Below, piece after piece: positions 35,292 through 44,348 of a stretch of DNA of 64,000 bases. Positions within the stretch are counted from its first letter, which is position 1; every line of letters starts with the position of its first letter. Position numbers and translations under genes: made by a program. The notes beneath the pieces are model-generated. The model saw only the letters and a list, made by a program, of their open reading frames with translations. It was not told where the DNA came from and did no database searches. Source of the stretch: Acidimicrobiaceae bacterium (lineage in GTDB: Bacteria; Actinomycetota; Acidimicrobiia; Acidimicrobiales; Aldehydirespiratoraceae); the NCBI GenBank assembly GCA_026708645.1, contig JAPOUM010000040.1, positions 248,001 through 312,000 on the forward strand, read 5' to 3'.

Positions 35292-36068
35292 GTGGACTAT
35301 CGAACGATCACCGTGTCCGTGGCGGGGCCGGTCGGCACTCTGATGCTCGACAACCCCGCCAAGCTCAATCCGTTGTCGGAGTCCTGCCTGCGGGAACTGA
35401 TCGACGCCGCCCGATGGTTCGACCAACGACAAGACGTCAAAGCGGTGATCGTCAAAGGCAACGGTCGAGCCTTCACCGCCGGCGCCGACCTGGCCTCTTT
35501 CGCCGACGACGAAAGCTTGGGACGCGCCGGGGCTGACGCCGGACGGATCATGGCTGAGGCGGTGACCAACATGCAGGCGGTGACGATCGCCGCGATACAC
35601 GGTCACTGCGTCGGCGGCGGGGTGGTGCTCGCTTCGGCCTGCGACATTCGCATAGCCAGCGACGACACCCGCTTCGTGATACCTGAGGTGGCTCTGGGCA
35701 TTCCGCTGGCGTGGGGCGGCATCCCCCGGCTGGTTCGCGAGATCGGCCCTGCCGCCACTCGCGACCTGGTGCTGACCTGTCGTCCCTTCGACGCAGCCGA
35801 GGCTCAGGCGCTGGGTTTCATCAACCGGGTGGCGCCCGCCTCCGAAAACAACTCCGAACTGGAAGCCGCAGCGTCCGAAACGGCGCAGACGCTGGCTGCC
35901 AGGCCGTCCGGCACACTGCGCGCCACGCTGCTGGCGGTGAACGCCGCCGCAGAGGCGCTGGTGGCCACGGGCGGCGCCTGGAACGACGCCGATTCGCTGG
36001 TAGCGGCTCGCCGTGATCCCGAGTCGCGCCGCGCCGCGGCCGACTATCTGCAGGCCCGGCGACGCTGA
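35292..36068 (+). CDS. Enoyl-CoA hydratase/isomerase
   Basis: Crotonase-fold protein, 258 residues. The oxyanion-hole segments are GRAFTAGADLASFAD and HGHCVGGGVVLASACDIRIA; the region VPEVALGIPLAW in family terms reads FVIPEVALGIPLAWGG, with Glu as a likely catalytic residue. The start is taken as GTG 35292; an in-frame GTG at 35253 would add 13 residues. No other beta-oxidation genes are adjacent, so the substrate is unknown. Confidence 0.9.
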   Translation: MDYRTITVSVAGPVGTLMLDNPAKLNPLSESCLRELIDAARWFDQRQDVKAVIVKGNGRAFTAGADLASFADDESLGRAGADAGRIMAEAVTNMQAVTIAAIHGHCVGGGVVLASACDIRIASDDTRFVIPEVALGIPLAWGGIPRLVREIGPAATRDLVLTCRPFDAAEAQALGFINRVAPASENNSELEAAASETAQTLAARPSGTLRATLLAVNAAAEALVATGGAWNDADSLVAARRDPESRRAAADYLQARRR

Positions 36069-36196
36069 CGAGGATGACCGCGACGCTGTAGCCTCCGGTG
36101 CGCCGAACCCGCTGTCGGCGTGCTCGCGCCGCCCGGTCCGCGCGTCCGACCCACGAGACACTCAAACAACTGAAACGACCAGGAGGAGACTCACAC

Positions 36197-36697
36197 ATGG
36201 CTCAGATCACTTTGCGCGGCAACCCGACGCACACCGTCGGCGACCTGCCGGCGGTGGGGGCGGCGGCGCCCGCATTCTCGTTGACCTCAGGCGATCTCGG
36301 CGAGGTCACGTCCGCAGGTTTGCAGGGCAGCCGGGTGGTGTTGAACATCTTCCCCTCGGTGGACACGCCCACCTGCGCGCAGAGCGTCCGTTCCTTCAAC
36401 GAGCGCGCCGCCGGCCTCGCCGACACCTCTGTGGTGTGCGTCTCCGCGGATCTCCCCTTCGCCGCGAAACGCTTCTGCGGCGCTGAAGGCATAGAGGACG
36501 TGAGCACCGCCTCGACCTTCCGCAACGCGGAGTTCCTCGACGACTACGGGGTCAGGATCGCCGACGGCCCTCTCGCGGGGCTCTGCGCCCGTGCCGTGGT
36601 CGTGATCGACGCCGACGGCACAGTGCTTCACACCGAACTGGTCGCCGAGATCGCCGACGAACCCGACTACGACGCCGCGGCCGCCGCTCTGGGCTGA
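36197..36697 (+). CDS. tpx: Thiol peroxidase (atypical 2-Cys peroxiredoxin)
   Basis: Reduces hydrogen and alkyl peroxides with thioredoxin, 166 residues, the usual Tpx length. The opening ITLRGNPTHTVGDLPAVG, the peroxidatic Cys in PSVDTPTCAQSVRSFN and the resolving Cys in AAKRFCGAEGI are all in place. The ATG at 36197 has AGGAGGAG at 36181 as ribosome site. It stands alone; the 128-base gap upstream shows no clear regulator site. Confidence 0.96.
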   Translation: MAQITLRGNPTHTVGDLPAVGAAAPAFSLTSGDLGEVTSAGLQGSRVVLNIFPSVDTPTCAQSVRSFNERAAGLADTSVVCVSADLPFAAKRFCGAEGIEDVSTASTFRNAEFLDDYGVRIADGPLAGLCARAVVVIDADGTVLHTELVAEIADEPDYDAAAAALG

Positions 36698-36752
36698 GAC
36701 TCGCCCGAACCTCGCAGGCGGCGCACCGGGGGGGGGCGGCGCTTGTCAGGTG

Positions 36753-37787
36753 TCAGGCGCTCGCCTCCAGCGACTGCTCGCAGCGATCCAAGGCGTAGTC
36801 GATGAACATCCGGGCACCGGCGTCGTCGTATTGCTGGTTGTCGCCCATCGCCCCGGCGCCGTGGCGCACCCTGACCCCCTCGATGATGCACGCGACCCGC
36901 CAGAACTGCAGCGCCACATACCATTCCAGCTCTGACAGATCACGGCTGGAGCGCCGCCGGTAGCGATCCAGCAGGCCCTCAAGAGTGCCGAAACCTCCGA
37001 CGGTGGTGGGCATCTCCGCCAGGCGCCCCACAGCTTCCGCGGCGCCCCACCAAGCCACCAGGCCGGCCACATCGATCAGCACGTCGCCCAGGGTGCAGAG
37101 CTCCCAGTCGAGCACAGCGGCCACCGAGCCGTCGGCGGACATGATGCAGTTGTCGAGCCGGTAGTCGCCGTGGACGATGCCGGCGCCCTGCTGCACGGGG
37201 ATCCTCGCAGACAAGCGGTCGTGGAGCCGGCGCACCCGGGGCAGCGCGCGGTCCGAGCCTTGGTCCACCTGCCGCTGCCAGCGGCGCAGCTGCCGCGAGC
37301 AGTGTCCGTCGCGGCGGCCCAGATCTGCCAGACCCGCAGCGGCGGGATCCACCGCATGGAGCTCCGCGAGGGTGTCCACCAGAGAATCCGCCATCACCCG
37401 CCGCAGATCCGTCGGCACCTGCTGCGCGTCTTCGCGGTCGTGGATCACCGATCCCTCCACGAAACCCATCACGTAGAAGTCGGCGCCGTTGACGCTGTCG
37501 TCGCGGCACAATGCCAAAGCCGGCGGCACCGGCACAGCGGTTCTCGCCAGCGCCGAGATCACCCTGTGCTCGCGGGTCATGTCGTGCGCGCTGGACAGCA
37601 CGTGAGCAGTGGGGGGACGGCGCAGCACCACCCGGCGGCCCGTGGCGTCGCTCACCACGAAGGTCAGGTTGGAGGCGCCGCCGGCGACCGGCTGGAAGTC
37701 CAGGGGAGCGGCGAGACCCAGTTCGGTTGAGAGCCACGCCGTGAGCGGCGCGCGGTCGATGCCTTTGGGCGTCACCGTCTTGCTCAT
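36753..37787 (-). CDS. Aminoglycoside phosphotransferase-family kinase-like protein
   Basis: A 344-residue APH-fold protein of the branch related to acyl-CoA dehydrogenase 10/11 kinase domains. The N-lobe has FQPVAGGASNLTFVV and VVLRRPPTAHV (ATP Lys replaced in the usual place by an Arg-rich strand), the catalytic loop is IVHGDYRLDNCIM, and the metal Asp is in VLDWELCTLGD. Members phosphorylate small hydroxyl compounds, perhaps 4-hydroxyacyl-CoAs; drug resistance is unlikely. It is convergent with tpx. Confidence 0.88.
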   Translation of the reverse strand: MSKTVTPKGIDRAPLTAWLSTELGLAAPLDFQPVAGGASNLTFVVSDATGRRVVLRRPPTAHVLSSAHDMTREHRVISALARTAVPVPPALALCRDDSVNGADFYVMGFVEGSVIHDREDAQQVPTDLRRVMADSLVDTLAELHAVDPAAAGLADLGRRDGHCSRQLRRWQRQVDQGSDRALPRVRRLHDRLSARIPVQQGAGIVHGDYRLDNCIMSADGSVAAVLDWELCTLGDVLIDVAGLVAWWGAAEAVGRLAEMPTTVGGFGTLEGLLDRYRRRSSRDLSELEWYVALQFWRVACIIEGVRVRHGAGAMGDNQQYDDAGARMFIDYALDRCEQSLEASA

Positions 37788-37918
37788 GCAGCAAGTTCTA
37801 GCCGGTCGAGCGCCGACTCATCGTCGCAGGAACGGCTTCGGCGCGCCCGACGACGCGGGATCGCCGTCAGCAGCGGTCGGTCGTCGCCGACGGCCGCAGA
37901 GCTACGCTCAATGAGAGC

Positions 37919-38578
37919 GTGATCGGAGAGCGAGGCCCCGGCTGGGGCGTTGACTGGGGCACTCCGGGAGAGATCCCTGAGGATGCTCGCCGCGCCGCCG
38001 GCGACGCCGCAGCGGCCGCGATCTTCGCGGAGGCTCGCAAAGCCGACCGAGAGCCGCCGCCGGTTCTGCTGCTCGCCGGCGACCTGGCGAGCACTCTGGG
38101 CGCGCGGGCGCCGCATGAGTCTGAGCCGCAGCCTGCGCAGACCGTGTTCGGGGTGAGGATGTCGGTGGATGTGGGAGTCGCGCTGGTGGACGGACGACTG
38201 CACTGGTTCGTCGCCCATCTAGTGGCGCGCAGATCGTGGTGGCGGGGCCGGTTGCTGGTGGCCGCCAACGCCTCTTTCATCGGACGCTGGAACGCGGCGC
38301 CGCGGTCTCATCCCGGCGACGGCCGCCTCGACGTGTTCGACGCCGACCCGTCGCTGCGGGTGCGGCTGGCGGCCCGCCGGCGCCTGCCGTCGGGAACGCA
38401 TGTTCCCCATCCGGGCATCACCCAGCGGCGCATCACCGCGGCGCAGTACGACCTGACGCCGGGCCTCGACGTCCGCATCGACGGGGTGAGGACCGGTCGG
38501 GCCCGCAGTCTCAGCCTGCGGGTCGAGCCGGGCGCCCTGGAAGTCTGGATCCCCTCTGCTGTAGGATCACAGCCATGA
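37919..38578 (+). CDS. Orphan diacylglycerol-kinase-like C-terminal domain protein
   Basis: A 219-residue protein resembling only the C-terminal domain of YegS/DAGK-type lipid kinases: RLLVAANASFIGRWNAAPRS, then HPGDGRLDVFDADPSL and RRRLPSGTHVPHPGI, and a final strand pattern DVRIDGVRTGRARSLSLRVEPGAL (seen as GARSLSLRV-like). The catalytic GGDGT-bearing N-terminal domain is missing, so it is probably not a kinase on its own. The GTG at 37919 is the only clear start. The stop overlaps the M20 gene start (ATGA). Function unknown. Confidence 0.65.
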   Translation: MIGERGPGWGVDWGTPGEIPEDARRAAGDAAAAAIFAEARKADREPPPVLLLAGDLASTLGARAPHESEPQPAQTVFGVRMSVDVGVALVDGRLHWFVAHLVARRSWWRGRLLVAANASFIGRWNAAPRSHPGDGRLDVFDADPSLRVRLAARRRLPSGTHVPHPGITQRRITAAQYDLTPGLDVRIDGVRTGRARSLSLRVEPGALEVWIPSAVGSQP

Positions 38579-39789
38579 GTGCGGCAGCGCCGGCCGACGG
38601 CGCCGTCTTGGACGTGGCGGCGGCCAAGCAGCGGGTCTGCGAGGAGATCGACCGGCTCGCGCCCGAACTGCTCGACGTGTCGCATCGCATTCACGCCCGT
38701 CCGGAACTGGCGTTCGAGGAGCATCACGCACACGATCTGCTCACCGGGGTGCTGGCTGACCACGGTCTGGCGGTGCGGCGCCGCGCCTACGACGTCGACA
38801 CGGCTTTCGAGGCTCGCGCCGGTGACGGCGACGGCCCGCTAGTGGCTGTGGTGTGCGAATACGACGCCCTGCCGGACATCGGTCACGCTTGCGGTCACAA
38901 CATCATCGCCGCCTCGGGGCTCGGCGCCGGTCTGGCGTTGGCGTCGCTGGCAGGCGAGGCGGGCGCCAGAGTGGCCGTGATGGGAACCCCGGCAGAGGAG
39001 GGGGGAGGCGGCAAGGAGCTGATGCTGCGACGGGGCGCCTTCTCCGACGCGGACGCGGCGATGATGGTCCATCCCGCCAACCACGAGCTGAGCGTCTTCA
39101 GCGCGGTGGCGGTTCATCGCCTCACGGCTAGCTACACGGGCGCCGCCGCCCACGCCGCGGCAGCGCCGGAGAAGGGCCGCAACGCGCTCGACGCCGCCGT
39201 GCTCGGCTACAACGCCGTGGCCGCGCTGCGCCAGCACATCGGTTCCGACGAGCGCATACACGGCGTGTTCACCGACGGCGGCGCCAAACCCAACATCGTT
39301 CCCATGACGGCCGCCTCCGAATGGTATGTGCGCTCCACCAACCTGGCGTCGCTCGAATCCCTGAAACGACGGGTGGCCGCATGCTTGCAGGCCGGCGCCG
39401 ACGCAGCCGCCTGCGAGGTCGAGCTGCAGTGGGGCGATCCCGCCTACGCCGACATGAAGGACAACACGCCGCTGCTGGATCGTTACCTGGCGAACCTCTC
39501 CGCCGTGGGCCGCGAGGCCGACGCCGAGCCCTCCGGCCGGGTCGTGGGCAGCACCGACATGGGCAACGTCAGCTACGCGGTTCCGTCGATACACCCGCTG
39601 ATCAAGGTCGCGCCCGACGACGTGGCGATCCACACGCCCGATTTCGCCCACTACGCCGCCGGCCCCGAAGGCGACGCGGCGGTGATCGACGGAGCCAAGG
39701 CGCTGGCCATGACCGCCGTCGACTGCTGGCTCGACGAGACCCTGCTCGCAGCGATGCGCGCCGAGTTCGAGTCCGCGACCGCCGCATAG
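38575..39789 (+). CDS. M20-family amidohydrolase/peptidase
   Basis: A 404-residue zinc hydrolase of the M20D type (AbgB, PM20D2, hippurate hydrolase relatives). The metal ligands and catalytic residues appear as CEYDALPDIGHACGHNI, GTPAEEGGGGK and MMVHPAN, with a late His in IHPLIKVAP. The ATG at 38575 overlaps the upstream stop, so it is co-translated with the DAGK-like protein. These enzymes cleave N-acyl or N-aminoacyl amides; the substrate is not predictable. Confidence 0.92.
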   Translation: MSAAAPADGAVLDVAAAKQRVCEEIDRLAPELLDVSHRIHARPELAFEEHHAHDLLTGVLADHGLAVRRRAYDVDTAFEARAGDGDGPLVAVVCEYDALPDIGHACGHNIIAASGLGAGLALASLAGEAGARVAVMGTPAEEGGGGKELMLRRGAFSDADAAMMVHPANHELSVFSAVAVHRLTASYTGAAAHAAAAPEKGRNALDAAVLGYNAVAALRQHIGSDERIHGVFTDGGAKPNIVPMTAASEWYVRSTNLASLESLKRRVAACLQAGADAAACEVELQWGDPAYADMKDNTPLLDRYLANLSAVGREADAEPSGRVVGSTDMGNVSYAVPSIHPLIKVAPDDVAIHTPDFAHYAAGPEGDAAVIDGAKALAMTAVDCWLDETLLAAMRAEFESATAA

Positions 39790-39854
39790 ACGCGCCTTCT
39801 GCTCGCCGGGGCGGCTGAGAGCCGGTCGAGAGCCGATCACCTCCGGTACGCCCG

Positions 39855-39912
39855 CCGCGTCCTGGGGCGGCTGCGGGCGCGAGGTGTCCGCGTCCTGGGG
39901 CGGCTGCGGGCG
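39855..39912 (+). repeat. 25-base direct repeat, two copies, just before the double-ThyX gene
   Basis: Identical 25-base copies lie at 39855-39879 and 39888-39912 (each starting CCGCGTCCTGGGG and ending CTGCGGGCG), eight bases apart. The second ends two bases before the ATG at 39915, which leaves no ribosome site. The repeat may be a regulator site, or the gene may be read from a leaderless transcript. Confidence 0.7.
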
Positions 39913-39914
39913 TA

Positions 39915-41591
39915 ATGTCGCGCTTCGTGAACCTCTACGCGGCTGAATCCTTCTCGCCCGAAGAAGCCGACATCCTGCGACGCTACTTCACCAACCTGGA
40001 TCAACCCGTGTTCGCCCTGGTCAACCTGCCCGAAGTCGTGAAGGGCGCGCTGTTCGCGCGCTACTCCCGATCGATGTCGAGCCTGCGCAGGCTCTTCTTG
40101 GACGAGTTCGTCGATGATCTCGACATCAGCGGAGACGTGACCATCGACGCCACCGTCGGGCTGCGCCGCGCCGAAGCCTTGTACGACCGGGTCTTCTTCG
40201 ATTACGGCGACGATTCCGTGGCGCAACTCGGCGGGGTGCATCTGGCCTGCGAGCAGGCCTCCAACGTGCTCACCAAAGTGCTCGAACGGGGACGGCTGAT
40301 GGCCTACCTGGAGCAGAGCACCCGCTACATCGCCTATGACCAGCGTCTCGGCGGGCGCTACCGCTACTACCGCGACTACGAAGTGCTGAACTCGCCTCTG
40401 GGCACTCGTTATGTGGGCGACATCGATCGCATGTTCGCCGCCTACGCGCGAGTGGTGCCGGTGATGCAGGAGTTCTTCCGTGACAACACCCCCAAGACGC
40501 CCGGCGACTCGGACTTCGCCTACCGGCAGGCGGTCAAAGCCAGAGCGCTGGACTCGGCGCGCGGCCTGCTGCCTGCGGCGTCGCTGAGCAACGTCGGCAT
40601 CTACGGCAACGGCCAGTCCTATGAGGCGCTGCTGCTGCGGATGCGGTCGATGCGGCTGCCGGAAGCTCAGCATTACGCCGAGCTGATGCTCGCCGAACTG
40701 CGCAAAGTCATTCCGTCGTTTCTGAAACGCGTGGATCTGCCCGACCGCGGCGAACTCGCCTCGAACTACCAGTCCGACAACCGCGACGCCATGGACGCGG
40801 CCGCCGACGCCGTCTTCGGCGACGCTGTGGGCGGGCCGGTCGGCGACGACTCGGTGGAGCTGGTCGACTATGACCCAGACGGCGAGATCAAGATGATCGC
40901 GGCCATGCTCTACCCGCACACGTCGCTGTCTGAGCGCACCATCGAGTCACGGGTCGCCGCCATGTCCGCCGACGAGCGCTTGGCAGTGGTGCGGGCCTAC
41001 TGCGGCGACCGACAGAACCGGAGGCATCGCCCCGGGCGGGCGCTGGAACGCGTCTGCTACCGCTTCGACGTGCTGTCGGACTACGGGGCGTTCCGCGACC
41101 TGCAGCGTCACAGGATGCTCACCATCGACTGGCAGCCGTTGTCCACCCGGCACGGCTACGTGCGTCCCGCCGCTGTGGACGCGGCCGAGCAGGATCAAGC
41201 CTTCGACGAGGTGATGGCGCGCTCTGCCAGGCTCTATGAGGCCCTCTACGCCGAGTTCGGCGACCGGGCCTGCTACGCGGTGTCGCTGGCTTATCGGATC
41301 CGCTACTCGATGCAGCTCAACGCCCGCGCCGCGATGCACATGCTGGAATTGCGCACCACGCCGCAAGGCCATCCCGCGTACCGGCGAGTGTGCCAGAAGA
41401 TGCACAGACTGATCGCCGAGCAGGCAGGACACGCCGCAGTGGCGGAGATGATGTCGTTCGTGGATCACGACGACGACTCCGCGCTGGGGCGCCTCGACGC
41501 CGAGCGACGAGCGGCACGGCTTCGTTCGGTGCGGTCGCATCCCGCCGAGGCGGTCAGCGCCCACAGTCCGCCGTCGACTGTCAGAGAGTGA
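39915..41591 (+). CDS. Tandem ThyX-domain protein (FAD-dependent thymidylate synthase-like)
   Basis: A 558-residue protein made of two ThyX-like domains, while classical ThyX is about 230 residues and works as a tetramer. The first half has LEQSTRYIAYDQ and the second RHRMLTIDWQPLSTRHGY, a degenerate form of the ThyX signature RHRxxSxNxxSxR, followed by YSMQLNARAAMHMLELRTTPQGHPAYR, as written in parts NARAAMHMLELRTT and QGHPAYRRV. ThyX makes dTMP from dUMP using FAD, NADPH and methylene-folate. The usual Ser and Asn of the motif are changed, so true thymidylate synthase activity is uncertain; it may be a divergent paralogue. Confidence 0.82.
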   Translation: MSRFVNLYAAESFSPEEADILRRYFTNLDQPVFALVNLPEVVKGALFARYSRSMSSLRRLFLDEFVDDLDISGDVTIDATVGLRRAEALYDRVFFDYGDDSVAQLGGVHLACEQASNVLTKVLERGRLMAYLEQSTRYIAYDQRLGGRYRYYRDYEVLNSPLGTRYVGDIDRMFAAYARVVPVMQEFFRDNTPKTPGDSDFAYRQAVKARALDSARGLLPAASLSNVGIYGNGQSYEALLLRMRSMRLPEAQHYAELMLAELRKVIPSFLKRVDLPDRGELASNYQSDNRDAMDAAADAVFGDAVGGPVGDDSVELVDYDPDGEIKMIAAMLYPHTSLSERTIESRVAAMSADERLAVVRAYCGDRQNRRHRPGRALERVCYRFDVLSDYGAFRDLQRHRMLTIDWQPLSTRHGYVRPAAVDAAEQDQAFDEVMARSARLYEALYAEFGDRACYAVSLAYRIRYSMQLNARAAMHMLELRTTPQGHPAYRRVCQKMHRLIAEQAGHAAVAEMMSFVDHDDDSALGRLDAERRAARLRSVRSHPAEAVSAHSPPSTVRE

Positions 41592-41682
41592 AGCGGCTCA
41601 GAGTCGATCGCCGCCGGCCGCGGCGCCTCTCGACACTCGACATTCGACACTCGGCGCGCTTTCGGGCGTGTTCTGACGCTTG

Positions 41683-43065
41683 TCAGCTCAGGGCCTGCCG
41701 GTAGGCGGCGATCGTGCGGAGGCGCGCCTCGGCGTGATCCACTATCGGCGCCGGATACGTGCTTCCCAACACGACGCCGGCCGCAGCGAGATCCAGCGGC
41801 TTCGCCTGCCATGGAGCATGGATGTCACGACTGTGGAGAGCGGCCAACTCGGGCAGCCAAAGCCGCAAATACCGTCCATCAGGATCGAAACGCCGGCTTT
41901 GGGTGACCGGGTTGAAGACACGGAAGTAGGGCGCCGCGTCCGGCCCGGTGCCCGCCACCCACTGCCAGTTCCCGCAGTTCTGGGCAATCTCGCCGTCGAT
42001 GAGCATCCGACGGAACCAGCGCTCGCCGCGCCGCCAGTCCACAAGCAGATCCTTGACCAGGAATGAGGCCGCGACCATGCGCAGACGGTTGTGCATCCAC
42101 CCGCAGGACGCCAACTGGCGCATGGCGGCGTCCACTATCGGATAACCGGTGCGGCCGTCCCTCCAGGCGGCGAACTCGGTGTCGGCCGCCGAGCCTGATC
42201 GCCACGCGATCCGGTCGTATTCGCTTCGGAGGCTCACACGGTCGATTTCGGGATGCTCGGCGGTGAGATGGGCGTACCAGTCGCGCCACGCCAGCTGACG
42301 CACGAAACCCGAACGCCCGGGTGTGGCGGCGCCCACGGCGACTGCCAGATGACGCGGCGAGAGCAGACCGAAACGCAAAGCGGCGGACAGCTCGGAAGTG
42401 CCGGCTGCGGCCGGCGAGTCGCGGTTCTCCAGATAGTCGTCGACGCGGCGGCCCCATGACTCCAGGCGCTCCAGGGCGTCGTGCTCGCTCCACGGGCGTG
42501 ACGCTTGCAGTCCCGAAGCAGCCAGGGCGCCGGCCAGCGTGCTCTCCGCGGGCGGGGCGATCAGCCGGGCAGTCCCCGGCTCGGACGCGTCAGGCAGCGG
42601 CAGCCGCGCCCAAGTCTTGTAGAAGGGTGTGAACACTCTCGACAATCTGCCGGCGGAGGTGAGCACACTGCCCGGGGGATGCACCAAGGTCCCCCAATGG
42701 GCCGCAAGCGGCGACCCGATCGCTTCGGCCACCCGCCGGTCTCTGGATACCGAGCATCTGGTGACGTCGGCGTTGACGGTCACCCGCCGCGCACCGATCC
42801 GTGCCATCACTCGCTGAACAACTCGAGCGGGGTCGCCGACCTCCACCCACAGCCCGGCGCCGGAGTCGCGCAGCGATCTGTCCAGCCCCGCCAGAGCCCC
42901 CAGATAGGCCTGAAGTCGCCAAGGCCCCGCAGCTTGTAGCAACGCAGGCTGAAGCACGACGAGAGCCGCGGCCTCTCCGCCGGAAGCGGCGTCCGCCCAC
43001 GCCGGATTGTCCAAGAGCCGCAGGTCGCGGCGGAACCACGCCAAATTCACTGATCGCACAGGCAT
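41683..43065 (-). CDS. phr: Deoxyribodipyrimidine photolyase (class I)
   Basis: Light-driven DNA repair flavoprotein, 460 residues. The N-terminal antenna domain opens with VNLAWFRRDLRLLDNPAW; the FAD domain has RQLAWRDWYAHL, GRTGYPIVDAAMRQL, GWMHNRLRMVAASFL, and GDGEIAQNCGNWQWVAGTG-like IDGEIAQNCGNWQW. I chose ATG 43065 because family members start a few residues before the WFRRDLRL motif. It is convergent with the double-ThyX gene. A cryptochrome is less likely. Confidence 0.94.
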   Translation of the reverse strand: MPVRSVNLAWFRRDLRLLDNPAWADAASGGEAAALVVLQPALLQAAGPWRLQAYLGALAGLDRSLRDSGAGLWVEVGDPARVVQRVMARIGARRVTVNADVTRCSVSRDRRVAEAIGSPLAAHWGTLVHPPGSVLTSAGRLSRVFTPFYKTWARLPLPDASEPGTARLIAPPAESTLAGALAASGLQASRPWSEHDALERLESWGRRVDDYLENRDSPAAAGTSELSAALRFGLLSPRHLAVAVGAATPGRSGFVRQLAWRDWYAHLTAEHPEIDRVSLRSEYDRIAWRSGSAADTEFAAWRDGRTGYPIVDAAMRQLASCGWMHNRLRMVAASFLVKDLLVDWRRGERWFRRMLIDGEIAQNCGNWQWVAGTGPDAAPYFRVFNPVTQSRRFDPDGRYLRLWLPELAALHSRDIHAPWQAKPLDLAAAGVVLGSTYPAPIVDHAEARLRTIAAYRQALS

Positions 43066-43218
43066 CGACCCTAGACCGCCGCTGCGCCAGAGCGCGAGCG
43101 CGTCGCTACCCCGCAGACCCCTCCAGCGGGCGGCTGCGTCGCAGTTCCATCGCAAAGAGCCGATCAGTGTCTATAGTCCGCCCCCTATGGAGCGGTCATT
43201 GACATTGCGGGTGGCGCC

Positions 43219-43743
43219 ATGAGCAAAAAAACTCCTCTGAAGGAGGAATTCATCGAAGGCGACGACGATGAGGACTTCGACGACGGCGAGTTCGACGAGG
43301 ACTTCGACGAGGACGCCACGGACTTCGAAGGCGACGACGACCTCGACGATGATCTCGATGACGACCTCGATGGTGACCTCGATGACGATCTTGACGACGG
43401 TGATGATTCCGACGACGACTCTGAGGACGAGGACGACGACGACGTGCCTGCGCCGTCGGAGGACGACGACGAAGACGAAGTGCATCCCAGCGACGTTGAA
43501 GCGGACCTCGAGGCGATACTCCGGGATCGCATGGCTGCCGGCGAAGACGAAGAAGACGACGATGACGCGGCGCCGGTCGAGGCGAAATCCGCGTCCACAG
43601 TCGCGCCGCCCCGCTCCGACGAGTGGACCTGCGGACAGTGCTTCCTGATCGTGAGCGTCTCGCAGTTCGGTTCCCGTACCGACCCGGTGTGCCCCTCAGG
43701 CGAGGACCCTTGCGAGTCGATCACCGAGATCCTGCGAGGCTGA
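43219..43743 (+). CDS. DUF4193 protein with a long acidic tract
   Basis: A 174-residue actinobacterial protein. Residues about 9-120 are almost entirely Asp and Glu, built from DDDLDD-like repeats. The C-terminal domain has two Cys pairs (DEWTCGQCFLIVSVSQFG and DPVCPSGEDPC), as in DUF4193, probably binding zinc. DUF4193 proteins are often near 100 residues, so the acidic region is enlarged here. GGGTGG precedes the ATG. Role unknown; an RNA-polymerase or nucleic-acid-mimic function is speculation. Confidence 0.85.
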   Translation: MSKKTPLKEEFIEGDDDEDFDDGEFDEDFDEDATDFEGDDDLDDDLDDDLDGDLDDDLDDGDDSDDDSEDEDDDDVPAPSEDDDEDEVHPSDVEADLEAILRDRMAAGEDEEDDDDAAPVEAKSASTVAPPRSDEWTCGQCFLIVSVSQFGSRTDPVCPSGEDPCESITEILRG

Positions 43744-43832
43744 GCGCGGCCTTCGCCTCGATCGACGAACGCCGCGCCCGTCGCAGTGATGCGAAAGACC
43801 TCGAACCCGACAGCCATCGGCTGTGACAGGCC

Positions 43833-44348
43833 GTGACCGCCATAGCTGAAGCGGCCCGTCCGGCGACCGCCGGTGACGCCGTTGTTCTGTCTGAAATGGC
43901 CGCGCTGGCCTCAGCGGAACTGGCGGTGCAGCGCGGCGGGGCAGTGTGGTCGCGGCTGGAGGCGCGTCCAGACCCCCAGCACGAGAGCCTGGCTCGCGAT
44001 CTCGCCGATGACGAGTCCTTGGTCGTGGTCGGCACCATCGACACCGCGGTGGTCGGCTATGGCGCAGTCCGCTTGGTGAAGCTGCACGACAGCACAACGC
44101 TGGGGCGCATCAGCGACATCTATGTGATGCCCGATGCTCGTGGCGTGGGAGTGGGCGAAGCAATGATGGAGCTGCTGCTGGCTTGGGCGCAAACACGAGG
44201 CTGCATCGGCGTGGACAGCCTGGCACTGCCCGGAGACCGCCACACCAAGAATTTCTTCGAGACCCACGGTCTGGTGGCTCGTGCCATCATCACGCACCGC
44301 GCGCTGACATCGCAGCAACCGCAGCGGGGCAGCGGCGAAGAGAGTTAA
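43833..44348 (+). CDS. GNAT-family N-acetyltransferase
   Basis: A 171-residue acetyl-CoA-dependent acetyltransferase. The acetyl-CoA loop is YVMPDARGVGVGEAMMELLL, preceded by the strand GRISDI and followed by VDSLALPGDRHTKNFFETHG. The GTG at 43833 is the start. The stop shares the palindromic TTAA with the stop of the next minus-strand gene, so the two converge without any gap. Substrate unknown. Confidence 0.88.
   Translation: MTAIAEAARPATAGDAVVLSEMAALASAELAVQRGGAVWSRLEARPDPQHESLARDLADDESLVVVGTIDTAVVGYGAVRLVKLHDSTTLGRISDIYVMPDARGVGVGEAMMELLLAWAQTRGCIGVDSLALPGDRHTKNFFETHGLVARAIITHRALTSQQPQRGSGEES

Noticed and set aside
36753-37787. Aminoglycoside resistance gene
   Set aside because: The protein has the APH fold but belongs to the broad kinase-like branch related to ACAD10/11; there is no resistance context.
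43260-43570. Tandem GAC/GAT-rich repeats that could be read as a DNA repeat array or CRISPR-like tract
   Set aside because: The units are in-frame Asp/Leu codons of the acidic region of the DUF4193 protein, with no spacers.
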